Assembly (NCBI RefSeq): GCF_022376445.1
Contig: NW_025955017.1
Coordinates: 1-64,000 of the forward strand
Direction: 5' to 3'
DNA from: Fomitopsis serialis
Lineage: Eukaryota > Basidiomycota > Agaricomycetes > Polyporales > Fomitopsidaceae
DNA: 64,000 nucleotides
Shown: positions 47,197-59,984 of the stretch, in pieces
How the letters are laid out: each line of letters starts with the position of its first letter
Numbering within the stretch: position 1 is the stretch's first letter
Translations under genes and position numbers: made by a program
The notes under the pieces: generated by a model
What the model was told of the DNA's origin: nothing
What the model saw: only the letters and a program-made list of their open reading frames with translations
The model's database searches: none

Positions 47197-48443
47197 TGCG
47201 AATGGGTAATTGTGCAGGTGAGGGCTGTAGCGATGCCATATCTAACGAGAATGTCGTCTATTTATCCTCCCCGTCTGCGCATGCGATCCTGTAGCGATCC
47301 TGCAGGTACGTAGGTCCAGGATGAATCAGCACAAAAACGCGTGATGCGTACGTTGTACTTCGATTGCCTATTGGTCGCAGTACGTATGAGCACGTCAGAT
47401 CACTTTGCTGGCACGCCGAGGTCGTACCTAGAGCAAACCGGGACATAAATTTCGACTTGATTAGCAAGATAGTTCGAGAGCCAGGGCTGACAAAGAACAT
47501 CCATGTTGACGTCGCGCTCATATAGAACTAAGAGAGGGTTCTAGGGCCTATACAGGTGACATTGATTATATATCCGCCACAGGCTTACTAAGAGAGATCC
47601 TGGAGTAGGTGAAGGATCGTCGTGTTACAAAGCATCGGTGTCTTGCCCGATCATATTCGCTCGGGCTCGCAACGCAGCACCCCCAAGACACCATCCAGAC
47701 CAAGTTACCAAACCGTCTCTTCTATGAGGACGCGCGATCAACTCCACGCCACTGACGCGATCAGTCCTCAGCGCTTCGGTGCTAGCGTCTCCAACCCCTC
47801 CGGAATGCTTCACAAGCCACCTGGAAATACCTCGACAAGCCTCAGTGATATTCACGCGCACTCGAGGAAAGCCTGTCAATACGGGGTGCGGCCTATCGCC
47901 CCCAACGAGCGTATGAACATGTACATACTATTGATTTACGTCGAGCTATACCGTACGATACGATGCAAGTAGTACATGAGTACATCCAGACCACAAGCTG
48001 AGAAACGAGACGATGCGCATCTAGTTCGAGCGGTACACTACAAGTACACACAAACGCAGTTCGACCGTGACAGACCGGCGACGACAGAAGCGAACTTGAG
48101 ATGGGTGAGGGGGTGAGGGGATGGTGATGCTAGTCGGGTACAGTCGACGAAATGAGCCCCGGACGGACGGTGCAGAAGGAGTGGGGTTCAATGCGAGGAG
48201 GAAGGAAGGAACAGTGATATGGTACTCGGGCCGGGACTTGCTACAATATGATACAGTTTGCGTGTGATGCTGCTGATGGACAAGTATTCCGGACGAGTGA
48301 TGATGGTCGGTTTTGCCAACCGGGAAAAGGGTATCTACAAGGTGAAGGTTGAAGTCGAGTCCATGGTACAGCTGGACAACGGGTACGTCCAAAGGGCCTT
48401 CCAGGGGTGAATTGAAGAAGACGAATGATGGCGCAAGCACCTA
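47197..48443. other. Intergenic region with an MDR exon remnant
   Basis: About 1.25 kb between two minus-strand genes. Apart from the MDR remnant listed separately, I recognise nothing. The part from 48.0 kb should be PPS1 3' untranslated sequence. Confidence 0.45.
47706..47860 (-). pseudogene. Remnant of the last exon of a second MDR gene
   Basis: On the minus strand this stretch aligns with the final exon of the MDR gene at 45878-46020. Shared pieces include GTCGAGGT, GGGTTGGAGA, GTCAGTGGCGTG-like sequence and the closing GAGACGGTTTG. The paralogue's upstream exons are not visible up to the PPS1 3' end. It probably marks a tandem MDR duplicate that has otherwise been lost. Confidence 0.55.
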
Positions 48444-51400
48444 TTATTGCAGGTACTTCTGGTTGAGCAAATGCACCTCCTTGGCAAGGTACGGCCAGTT
48501 GAGACACCGCGCGAGCTCCACGCGAAGCTTGTCCCCATCATCGCCCGCGCGCTCGCGAGCAAGCTTGACTTCCCAGCCAAGGAGGTTATACAGCAGTCTC
48601 ATATTCGGCTGAATGAGCACCGACAGACGGCGCGAGCGTACAATGAGGTACGCGTCAACGAGCGGCAGAGACAAGTGCTTCATCACGTATGCGATCTGCA
48701 AGACCCGTCAATCAACTGCCTCAGACCGCCATTCGACGTCAAGACTCACCGTGACAGTCGCGCTGCGGGAAACGCCCACGCGGCAGTGCACGAGCACCTT
48801 TCCGCCCTCCTCCCTCGCTCTGTCGATCCACTCGCAAATCGGCTCAAGCTGCGGCTCAAGCGTGTCGATGCCGTCGTCGCATACGCCCTTAATGTCAAGT
48901 ACCTTGATGCGGCCCTCACGTTCCTCGATCCATAACGAACCTTGGCCACGCGGGCCTGTGCCCGGGATGAACTGCGCATGCGACGACGGACCCGTATACG
49001 AACACGACGGCACGGACGCAGAGGCTTCCAGATTCGGCGGAGGGAGCAACGCACACTCGCCCACGGAGACGACGTGCGTGATCCCCAGCGCATGAAGCAT
49101 GTACGCGTTCGTGGCGTGGTTCCTGTTAGTCAACATTCCACTGTCAACGAAAGCACGCTAAGAACGACCAGAATGGAAGACTTACAAGTTGCCCAGATAC
49201 AAAAACGGCAGCACTCGACTCGGGAAGCTCCCGTCGAACCTCGGGTCGTTGAACCAGACGTGGTGGTCGCGTATTGACGGCGCCGGTGAGCGCGGCATCG
49301 GCATCGTGTTCGCTCTCGGCCTGCCACTCGCATCTCTCTCCCCAGACCCCTCACCGTAGAGCGGGCCACTATCCGACTCGGATTGCGACCTCACCGGTCG
49401 CACAGTGACCGCGGTCGTCACCGGCCGCGGAGCCGGCGGAACCGCGAACGACACCGACTTCGCCGCGACGGGTCTGAGAGGCACGACGTCGCTCTGCATG
49501 ACCTCGTTCGAGGTCTCAATACCGAGCGGCGTCCGGACCTCCTCCACATCCTCCTCCCGTTCCTTCTCAACACCAAGCACGATCCCCGGCCCCATACTCC
49601 CCCACCCCCTCTCGCGCTCCCTCTCAATCCTCGTCTCGATACGCTTCAGCATCGGCGTGTCAGCGCTGTACACGAAGAACGATCTCCGCTTCTCGTTTTG
49701 CAGGCAGAGGTACGCCTCAGGCAGCGAGAGCTTCCGCCACGCCATCAGCAGCGTGAGCGCGAGTACACTTGACTCGGTGTACCCGTCCGCGGAGAAGATG
49801 AGGATCTTGACGGGGCGTGTGTGGTAAGATGCGGGGAGCGGGGTCGACATGGACGTCGCGGATGTGGCAGCGGAGGATGAGAGGGATGGTGCGGGCGACG
49901 AGGACGATGTCGACGTGTTCGATGATGGCGGGGACGGGGGCAGGAAAGTGGCAGAGGTTGAGCGGGTGCGAGTGTATGCGGACGGAACAGGTGAGGAAGG
50001 GAAGAACGATGCGGGGAATGCAGTGGGCGGCGGGAGCGAGCTGGGATGGAATGCCGAAGTCGACGCTCGCCGGTGGCCAGACATGCTCGACGGGAAGGTC
50101 TCAATCGGTGGTGGGTTAACGAGCGCCCTCGCCTGCGCAAGGGTCATCGCAGGTGGAGGCTGAAGGAGGGACTCGAGGAACTGCATAAAAGGCATCAAGG
50201 CATTCAGCGAGCCCGGCGTGTTCGTGGGTGAGCTCGGGAACGGAAGGTGAATAACCGCGCTCGCGCTCGGTGGCGGGCGGAGCGGGATACACGTCTGCTC
50301 TGCGTCCTTCTGGGAGACATGACCCAGTTCGGCGACGCAACGCTCGACCCATCTTCTCTCAAGCGCCTCGATGTGTTCTTCAGCGGCCTTGACGTGTGCA
50401 GCGCTCGGGAACGGCACAAAGTCCTGACAGTCGATGCAGATGTCGTATCCGAGCCCATGCGCGGGGTCGTTCGTACGCCAGTCGAAAGCCTCGTCGCCAT
50501 CGTCCTCCTCTTCCTCTCCATAGGGTGATACCACCGATCTTCCGCGGCGCGCACGGAACCGACGATCGGGCGGGATCGGCACATCGTTCACGTTGCCCAG
50601 GAACACCTGGCCAACAGCAGGGTTCCATCGGCCCGCGGGTGTCGAGCCAGAAAGCGCGTCCATCTCCTCCTTCGCCTCCGCATACATCTCGGGGTCGGCA
50701 ATCGTGACGATCTCCGATGCCTGCGTTAGGTCGCGCATCTCCTCCTTCTCCCGCCTTGCAAAGTCGACGGTGTTGACGCTGAACAGGCGATTGCGGTACT
50801 CCACCTCCGATTGTGCGTCCCTCGGCTCACCCTCCGCGTGTGCGTCCGTTCCGTCTGTATGCGCAAGCGGGACGTCTTCGATGCGCACGAGCAGGTGCGG
50901 AAGCGTCTTCGCCATCTCCGCGGGGCTCGCGTCGAGCACGAAGACGTTGTACGCGACCAGGGCTTCCGTAGGACATCCATAGCCCACGCTGCGCTCTGCC
51001 CGCTTCGCTTCAATTGCATCCTTGAACTTCTCTGCGAGCGCAAGCGCGGCACGAGTGTCGCCCTTCGGCGAGTAGACGACGACATCAGAGAGGGTGGCAT
51101 AGATCGACTGCGGAAGGAAGCATCATCAGCATCTGTCGATAACATTGGCATCCCTGGCACAATACGTCCGAGCGCGCGAGACCAATGCGCACTGGGACTA
51201 TCTCACACCACCGCTCGGTGGCAGCATCCCCAGACGCATCCGCCTCGTGTGCGCTCGTCAACCAAACCCACGGAATCTGCAAGAAGGCAGAGGAGGCAGC
51301 TTCGGCCATTGAACTTCACCGCGCCACGCCCACGCCCACCGTCCACCTGACCGGCACCGAACGCGGAAGCTACACTAACTGACGGTCGCTCCCACAGAGA

Positions 51401-52842
51401 CAAGTTCGCGCAGCGATTCTCCCAACCTACGCAGCGCCGACTGAATGGGCGTACGACCATGTCAGGCGAACTTCCCCGCTACTGAGCAATGTCCACGCAG
51501 ACGTCGACTTCCTCGCGGCGCTCAACACCAGTTCACATCATCATCTGGCCTACGCAACACTGCTTCTGCACGCACTCATCATGGGTAATGACATCAGCCG
51601 GGTCCTCCGCCATCCCGCGCACGACCCCATAACTTGTCCCCTCGCGCTAGCCTATGTTGTCCTCGCCGCGTCTGGAACATGCTGCACGGCGAGCCCACCG
51701 CTAAGCCAACCTCGTCGGCGCCACCACGCCTCCAACGGTGAAGGCAACCCGGGGCAGCGGAACACGAGTGTCTATCACAAAGTGGCACCGGGCGTGCCCC
51801 AGATGCAAAGACAGCAAGATAAGGACGCCAGTAGGCCGGGGACGGATGCGAATGGATTGGGCGAGTGCAGATCACGCCTTGCCTCACGCGGCGCGGAAGC
51901 TGTCGCGGAGACGCATTCGACAGGCGCCCATGCCGCGGGAGGCGGACAATGGCGGGCGACAAAGGAAGCGCGAAGCTGGTAACGAACTCGACAAGGCAAA
52001 GCAACACAACAAGACACGGATGGGGAGATCATATGGTGCCAAACGAAGCGACTCACCACCTGGATACCAAAGTTGCGCAGGCTGATCCCGTCGGGCACGC
52101 GCGGCTCGACGAACGCACACGACACTGTACCATCCTCGTTCGTCCGGGAATGGAGAAGCTCGCGAGGGCGGAAGCTGGAAGTGAGCACCGCAGGTGCCGT
52201 ATACGGCGGGTAGCGGGCGCGACCTGAGGGGAAGAGCGGGGGTGCTGCGGTATGTGGCTGAGCGTCCAAGACAGGCGGAAGTGATTTCTCGAGTTTCGCG
52301 TCAGGACTAGCAGCGCTCTCGGGGATGGAATCTTCCAATGTCGGGTCGAGTTCCATGGGCGAGCTCGGAGACACGTCGACGTCGATGTCCATCGACATGG
52401 TGCCGAGGCTCTCGAGGGAAGAGGTGCTGGAGGAATCGTCGTCGATGTCGTCGTCCGTGTCCGGATCAGGGCTCGAAGTTGGGCTGGGCAGCATGTTCAC
52501 GTCGTCATCACAGGCGACCCAAACGAGGCCGCGGAAGCGCGGGACGGTGTGTGCCTGCGGAGAAGCCGCGAAGAAGGCATTCTGGTGCTCGTTGTCGCCC
52601 TCGAGACCATGGAGGAAGGGGAAGAGGACGCCGTCTGGCGCGTGGGTTGTGACGTAGTCGAGATGCACGCGCGAGAACTGAGCGGCGTTGAGGGCACGGA
52701 TGGGCTGGTGTGGCGGGGCGCGCGGGCGGAGGACGGGGAGGGCGTCGAGGAAGTCCGGGGCGTGGGCGAGCCCGTGGACGTGGGCAGGGTCGTCGACGGC
52801 GGGTGTGGGGGCGGTGGGTAGCGGGGCGGCGGCGGTGGACAT
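48444..52842 (-). CDS. PPS1: Pps1-like dual-specificity protein phosphatase
   Basis: Large cysteine-based phosphatase acting on phospho-Tyr and phospho-Ser/Thr; yeast Pps1 acts in S-phase control. The start at 52842 opens a Pro/Ala-rich N-terminus with R-F-R-G-L-V-W-V. A low-complexity acidic Ser-rich segment and F-V-E-P-R-V-P-D-G-I-S-L-R-N-F-G-I-Q follow. After a long interruption (to about 51122) comes S-I-Y-A-T-L-S-D-V-V-V-Y-S-P-K-G. A 600-codon uninterrupted stretch (50987-49182) contains a Ser/Pro-rich insert and L-P-F-L-Y-L-G-N-L. The catalytic loop H-C-R-V-G-V-S-R-S is at about 48762-48791, followed across introns by A-Y-L-I-V-R-S-R-R, typical of these enzymes, and an ending rich in charged residues at 48444. 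Unusual points are the roughly 950-base gap between the two N-terminal coding parts and the long disordered insert. Confidence 0.85.
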
Positions 52843-53456
52843 GGAGGTCGGGTAGGTAGGGGAGTGATGAGGACGCAGCAGCCCTTTGTGACCTCTGTTG
52901 AATATGGCGAGCCCCGTCCAGGCCTAGGCGCCCATAACCGCATTCAAGACGGATCTGAGATGTGCTTATCTCCACGTGACCGTCCGCCTCCAGCCTCTGC
53001 AGGATCCAGGCTGCCGGTGCGTGCCTTCGCATCCTGGCCAGGGAGGCTGCCCGGTAGCACGGTCTCCAGTGCGTCCTTCTGCCAGCCTCGTTGCCCTCTG
53101 TACGGCACGCCGCGCCCTTCTTCGCTCCCACCCGTGCGCGCATGACCCCCGCGTCTCCCTTTCCAGCCCGCGCCTCCGCTCTCCTGGCCCCGCTTCCCCA
53201 TCACCAGCCAATCGCTCTTTGCCGATCGTCCTACTATCCTAATTTCCAATCCCGTCTTTCGGGCCCCGCTCTCCATTTCTGGCATCGCCCGTCAGCCTCC
53301 GTTTATCGTCCGCGTCGGATCCCATCAAACCTTCCTCCTCAACGTTACACGAGGCTCTCCCTCGCCCGCCAGCCGCCCGCCCCCCTCAGTCATCCGCTCC
53401 TTGGGCGCGCCCCTCTCCCGTATCGCGTCTTCCCTCGCTGGGCACCCTGGCAGATG
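52843..53456. promoter_or_regulatory. Pyrimidine-rich upstream region of PPS1, possibly bidirectional
   Basis: The 600 bases upstream of the PPS1 start are strongly CT-rich on the plus strand from about 53080 to 53440. CT-rich tracts just before start codons are typical of strong basidiomycete promoters. This orientation points to transcription to the right, from about 53457, rather than to PPS1, so it may serve both sides. Confidence 0.4.
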
Positions 53457-56400
53457 GGCAGCATCAAGGGCAGTGACGTGCCCCGAGCGCATCAGCGTCA
53501 GGGCCTCGCGACAACGCCACGGTATCAGGACGAGAAGCTAGGCGGATCCACCGCTCTCCACGCCGTCGCAGCAGGCTAGCGCGCCGACAGGATCCGCCGC
53601 CCCAGCCGGACCCGGCCAGCGTGGCGCGCCCTTGCTTCTCGCTTGCTGCACGCTCCCGCCGCCACGATGACAAGCTTCCAGTCATGGCTGCCCGTTGTGA
53701 TCGTCGCCGCGCCACCCCTCCGCCTTCCACGAATCCTTCTTCCAGATACTTAGCCTTCCGCGCAACACTCCCTTCTCTCTGGTCCACTTTTGGTAAGCCC
53801 GAAGCATATGTCACCGCTGTGGCTACTTGGTTGCGGACGCGTTGACTGGCGCAGCACGTTGCTGGCAGTTCAGACGCGTCGACGTCTCCTGCACACGGTG
53901 CGTACCTTGCTCTATTATAATCGCTCCACTTCCTCTGATATACTCCTCACAAGGACCGCAGTTCTCCTCTTCACTCGTGCGACCAACGTGCGACCATCAG
54001 GATCCGTCCCTTCACCGCCTGCGGCTTTCCCACTTGCACGTACCTGCTTCAGCGTTTTGGCAGAGCAAAACTCTAAATCACCTGCCCCGGGATCTCGTAA
54101 ACTACACCCTAACGACCCACGGATTCGTTTCACCAGCAAGCCGCCCACGATGGCGGGATGGCAGCGCTCCAATTCCCCGGAGCGTCTGACCTGCCACGGG
54201 ACGTCCCGATCTCGATGGTGGCACGCACGCTACTCCATCCAGCGAACCAGTCTGAAGGCGGCAGTCCAGTAAGCGTTGCGAGTCTGCTGATTTCGTCGCC
54301 GTGTTGAAACACTGTTGCATACCCTCATTGAGTTGCTCTCGTGCGCGCTGTTCTCAGTGTCGAGTACGGCATTCGCGCACATCGCGAGAAGATGCGGCCA
54401 TTCGAGTCAAAGTCAACAGACTTCACGCACCACGGACGCGGTACGCTCTCTGTATTGGCTGTCTTGCTGCTCTCTTCTTGGCGACCACGAACCCTGTTTG
54501 CGCTGGAGACTGAAGTCAAAACCCACCGACCTAGACTCCAACACTCGGTGGCCATTGGTGCCTGCAACGCTAGTATGTACTACGCCCGAAATTGATAGTC
54601 ATTCAATATGGGGCCGGTCTTTCATTGTGCCACTTTGGTGGCGCGTTTATCAGCACAAGGGCGTGCTAAGTACTATCCACCGAATCAACTTCGCTCTATG
54701 TTGTCATCTATGCGGTATGTTCAAGCGTCACTGCAACGTCGCGGCTCATTGCAGGCAAGTTCACCTATCGCGCATGGCACTGTACAGCATCAGGGTGTGT
54801 CCACAAGGTTCGGCGCGACTTCAGACACTGGTGGCGGCACACGAGACCAAGACCCGCGATCCGCTCTACGCGAGGCTCTTGTCCCTGCAGGGGTGCGTGG
54901 GGAGATCCAGTTCCGCGCTCGAGCAGCCGGGAATCTGCGCTGGGCAGCTCAGCACCGTGCCGTCATTGTGCACCGCCAAACGGCAGACGCAGATATGGAA
55001 CTCAGCGCGCGTTTGCGGCGTTACGGCACCACCGAAGGCCATGCACTTCTCCGACGCGGACGGGCTGCAGGCGTCACAGGTGCAGCACAACGTCCGCTCT
55101 ACAGTACGTCTCCCGCTTCCGATCTATGCTCGCTGTGCAAGGTGCCGGTGCGCGTGACCCTCGACGTACGCAGCGGATCTCAGGCTCTGGTCGTCCGACA
55201 GCCCACCCAGCCATGGCCCATGGGCATACGTGCCAGACGTTTCTTCGCGTTTCGCCGATCTCTATACATATGGGGACTTCCCGTGCGTTCTCTCATTGAT
55301 CTCCCAGCGGCCTTCCGCGCATTCTAGGTTTCCCGCCTCACAGACGCCCCCATGACCGCGACGGTACTATGTAGCAGATGATGCCATGATGAATAGGCTC
55401 CGTCATCCCACGCGGCAGGTCAATTCTGTATACCGAAGCCGGCGAAGGTTCGTGAAGGACGCAAGCACCCGCCTCGGGCACGAGGGGTGATCCTACGCCT
55501 CGTCAGAGCTGTCGACTCTTCACGCTCTTCACTGTTTGCCTGCGTAGAGGAGTGACAGCTAGGCTTCTGGTGGTTGGGCCGAAAATAGGTCGCGAAGCCG
55601 CCGGCGGGACGCGGGGACGTTGTGTATCGGTATAGCACACGACGCATGTTGCTCAACTTCACAGACGGTGTTGGCTCGGACGTGCATGTTTAGGCCAGCC
55701 TTCACGCGATCGTTGCGCGCGCGAAACATGCAGGTTCCCGCACAGTGCATCCTCGGCATCTTAACGTTTGAATCACTGAATGCAAACTGAATGTTCGTCG
55801 ATAGGTCTTGCGTTTATTCGGACCTTGGAGCTCCGAAGACGGTTTTCACGCGAGATGCGCTCAAGATGTGCCTCCACGGACGTTCACATTGGCGCTTCTC
55901 AGCTTCTAATCACCGACACCACCGCTCAATTGGACGACGATCTTCCGACTTTGGCAATACAGTACAGCACTCTGGCTTTGCAGTGACATACGTTCAAGGC
56001 AAAGAACTTGCTCTGTGTTCGTCGCTCGCTCGCAAGTGGCGGCGGACTAGCACCGGCTCGTGCTGCACTGGTACGTTACTTTCCAGCCGCAGCCTCTCGC
56101 TCTCATTGACACGACGTCCCCCTCGCCTCACCGGCACCACCCTCGTCGCACTGCCTCCGAAATTGACGTCGCGGATTCGGCCGAGGCCTATTTCAGGCAC
56201 TGTGGACTCGTGCTACGCCTTGCAAACTATCCACATTTGCATGCCTCCGGGCATGTAGCCGCCTCAACACAAGTGCCGCGAATTCCAGCCGGCGGTGATG
56301 GAGGGTCTGTATCCTCGCCATCCGTTACTCTCATGGTCGTGACGCACCAGTCGATCTGGCCTGATCGAGGCATGGCTCGGATCCCGGCGGTATCGAGTGT

Positions 56401-57450
56401 CACGGATGCCTTTCATCTGTGTGTACTGATCGTTCTCTGGTTGTTGGGAAGACAGGAACGACGTAGTCTCATACCAAGACCCTCCACACGGCCACGTGAG
56501 GGGCTTGTGTCGAACCTAAGGAACGACGCACACAGGTACGGCTCGCGAGGCTCCTCTGTTCAGCCACCTTCCAGTCAATCTCGAGGGAGACGGATCCGAG
56601 TGTGGCGACAGGTGGCGACACGTTCTCGTTCTGATCGGATTCCGCCTCCTTCTGCACCCAGGTCTTCCCCGCATTCTCGATCGCCCCAGGGCGGCTTGGC
56701 CCACAACGGTTTCTCAGTGTGGCCGGGTCTCTCCGGGTCTGCCTAGAGGTTCGCTGCGAGGATGGTTGATGAGGTGATTGGCGGCGTCGTACGATGAAGA
56801 TGGTCAGTCGTGAATCGCTACATTCGTCGGTCATAACATCTGATGCGTACAGTGGGCCGTGCGTGCCTACGATCTTCCGGCCAACTCGTCCTACCGAGAT
56901 GGTAGCCGTGCATTTCGAGGTGCGAATGGTGGCTTGCTCTGGACCTTGGTCTGTGCTGCCGGGCTCCCGGCTACTTCAGTACCCCGCTTGGAACCTTCCC
57001 CGTCTCTCCGCAACCGCAGTAACGGTACCGTCAACTCAACAACTGCCCCTCTTCCGAACGTACGGATCCACCCCAGTTCCGTGCCTCCGGGCAGTATGGC
57101 TATGCCAGTGGACAACTTGAAACCCGGGTGTGCCGAACCGGTGCGCGCGTATCCGAGGCGTTGGCGGTGCATACATACATCATCATGCTATATGCAGCCT
57201 TACTCACATGACCCCCTGCAGCTGTTAGTCAGGAGAGACGAGTCTGGAGTCTGGACCTTGACTAGTCCTGGCGTCTTGGTGGGCCTGGTAAGAATGTTTC
57301 GCGGTGAAATGCAATTGTGTGATATGGTGGAAACAAGGCTGGGGCGATTGATCGTTGTTGTGGTCACCTTCGGTAGCTGGGAATGCGTCTCAGTTCGCGT
57401 GGGTGGGACGCAGTGCCGGTCGCTGGAATGTGTCGTGTTGTCCTAGAGGC
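53457..57450 (+). other. Unresolved stretch with coding-like plus-strand segments
   Basis: I recognise no gene. Several pieces look exon-like on the plus strand. An ATG at 53457 lies right after the pyrimidine-rich tract and opens 41 codons. An ATG at 54159 opens a segment ending in a GTAAGC donor near 54270, with a TTCTCAG acceptor near 54350. A 280-codon frame spans 54315-55157. A frame at 56859-57446 carries several N-x-S/T sites. The pieces cannot be joined into one product by eye, and none shows a family motif. It could be one or two lineage-specific multi-exon genes damaged by frame errors, or non-coding GC-rich sequence. Confidence 0.3.
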
Positions 57451-59980
57451 ACTTCTCAACATCGACAATTCGCAGGGCGCTGTGTGATGGCATCTATTCT
57501 TACTGATTCGGACTCGTCTCATCCACGAAGATACTGACTCGCAAACACATGGGCATGGCAAGATGAGTCGAAGCGCCTCTACAGGTCATAGTACGCTGCC
57601 CTGATCTCCTGAGCTCTGATCCAGATCCGGGAGCGAGATGACGATCCGTCAGCGCGTCCCGATCCGGCAGCCCTGAGATACCGATCCTACATTGCGATCG
57701 GCGGGTCCGATTAGAGGTGCGCCACAGTCTAATTTAGGGGTGCGTAGGAGCCGCACAGTACCAAACCTATTCCGGGTGAGGTCATGAAGGGTCATGACTC
57801 CTGAATGTTGAATGGCCCGCCCTGACTTTCTCATGGTTTTCCAGTCAGGGGAACAATGGAAGCCATGAGAGCAGAAGCATGGGGCCTTTCCCGCCCGGCC
57901 GTATGCATATGGCCGACTTATCAAGATTCGGAGACAGCTAGACGGTCCCGACGTGTACTGTCATGATCCACATCCAGTAATGCGGGTCGGTTGAAGTCTG
58001 TGCCGCATCTCTACGGCTGATGTCACGACTCCTCCGAAAAACTCGGAGACCGATAGCATGGCTGATCGAAATAGGAGTATATTGACCCTCATGACACTAG
58101 GCAGCCTCGCTATGTTAGCCTACTGGTAGCATATCCGCACCCTTCGAGTTGCCATGTGCCAGCGGCTCCGCGGTGACCTGAACGGTACTCTTGGGCCTAG
58201 GCTTTCGAGTTCGAAGTGAGGTTAGGGGACTAATCTGGACGCGGGACAAGCCACTGAAGGATCTACAGATAAGAAAGTGACACTCGGTTGAGCAACATAT
58301 TACAAGCCAATCTTGGCGACGAGTCGAGCCTTACCATACTTCGAGACTATGTAACTTGAGGATGCTCGAGCCTCGGGAGCCTGCGACGCAATTCACGAAC
58401 TGATGAGACGCGCGACGCGTCAGATCACGTGATGGCGTCCCTGGCAGTCGTCCAGGCGAAGTTCGAACGCGCCTCAACTTGAGTTGGAACAGGCCGCCAT
58501 CTGGCAGCATCGACTCAGAATACCTATAGCTGGTCACCAAGCAAGATTATCACTGTGATACACGTCGCACCTGCGCCAATGCGTCGTGCAGGAAGGCATA
58601 ATGACGCGCTTCTTCAACTTCTGTCATTATTCTCGTATTGCAGTGACGAAGCTTTGAAGTACGTGTCATACAACTTCGGGGTCCGAGTGCGTTACTGAGC
58701 CCATCACGACAGGTCCCGGACTTTTGGCTGAGACGTTGGACGACTCACGGTCATCGCTCTGCCTCTAACATCTCCTCGTCACCGGACCTTGTGACCATGC
58801 AAAATGCTACGTGGCTTGTCTTCTCGCTCGATTGAGATGGAACCGCGTGGGCGATAGGCTTCTCTGCAGTTTTGGCTCAATAATCGACGTCTCCTGAACC
58901 TGTCGGCGGTAAATCGTCTCGCTGGTCTTCAATGGATAGATGCGAGCCGTGGCATCGTGGATGGGTTGCGCATGGCTGTCCCATGCCAAGTTCGTTGCAA
59001 GCGACCCAGCTGACAGGCTATATGACCTCAATACGACGTGACGTTGATGGTTCATTTCTGAAGCAAGAAGCAGTACTGGCACATTAGCCCCATGCGTTGT
59101 CCGGCGGCTTCGTGATGTTGGGCGTTGTATTATGTACAGTGAGTAGCTTCTTCTTTGCGCGCTATACTTGGTAGTCCGCCAACCCTCAGACTGCAAACGT
59201 CGCTAATGGCTGCCTGATTTTCTTGCTATGGCAGGTCATTACACCCCGTGAAGTCTAAGGCACGGACGAAGAGATTGATTAGCACAACGAGGGAAGGCTT
59301 CGCGGCATTCCCCTTGTCAAGGGCATCATTCCAGAGGGACCTCGTCCGCAATGTCCTTTTGGCATAGACCTAGTCCCACAGCCGTCCCTCGCGGACTGGA
59401 CCAGGCACCGAAGTAAGTGAGTGCACATTCCTAGCACGCAATGCTTGATAGGATGAGATGTCTGCAGACAGCAAGCGGCCGCTTCGCACAACGTCAATTA
59501 TCTTCTTTCGACTTCGCTGTCAACAGGGTATGTCTGACGGTATGCTTGCCACCAGTAAATCTTCCGAATTTGACGTCGTATCCAGTCGAGGTCCCTTCAA
59601 GGCACGCCATTACGGCCTAGGCGCTCGGGGTGTTCTTCATGCATGGGAGAGCTACCCTGGATTGTGGGCATGCTTCTGCCTGCTTTCGGGCATTGTGCGG
59701 CTGAGCTATCCTAACGAGGCGGCGAACTCAGGCCAGCGTCTTGCTTTTTGCAATCCTTTGCATACTCTGCTTCAATCCACACGTCACTGCTCCCGTTGTC
59801 CGCGCAGCACAATCATCAATTCCAGCGGTCACCGGTCATGCTTAGGCTCTATGCTTGAACCGCAATTCGACCTTCATGTTCCCACTATGGGTCATAGGGT
59901 AGGGTCAGTCCGGACGCTGACTGATGTTCATTTGTGAATGCCTCGACTGGCCTACCCTTGGCTCGTCGTCACAAGTCGGG
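57451..59980. other. Stretch with no recognised gene
   Basis: About 2.5 kb with only short, overlapping open frames. A 159-codon frame at 59458-59937 shows no motif. It ends at the inner edge of the right arm of the inverted duplication. Confidence 0.45.
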
Positions 59981-59984
59981 GGTG

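Noticed and set aside
51738..52085. Plus-strand frame containing A-C-P-R-C-K-D-S-K-I-R, resembling the start of a Zn2Cys6 regulator
   Set aside because: Only the first two cysteines fit; the third expected cysteine is replaced and no further ligands follow. It lies in GC-rich sequence where long chance frames are common.
53091..53579. A 162-codon plus-strand frame rich in Pro, Ser and Arg
   Set aside because: It coincides with the pyrimidine-rich promoter-like tract, whose composition produces such frames by chance.
54866..55090. Minus-strand frame rich in cysteine, reminiscent of a small secreted protein
   Set aside because: No signal peptide or start context is visible, and the opposite strand has a longer coding-like frame. 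Cysteine richness alone is not enough.
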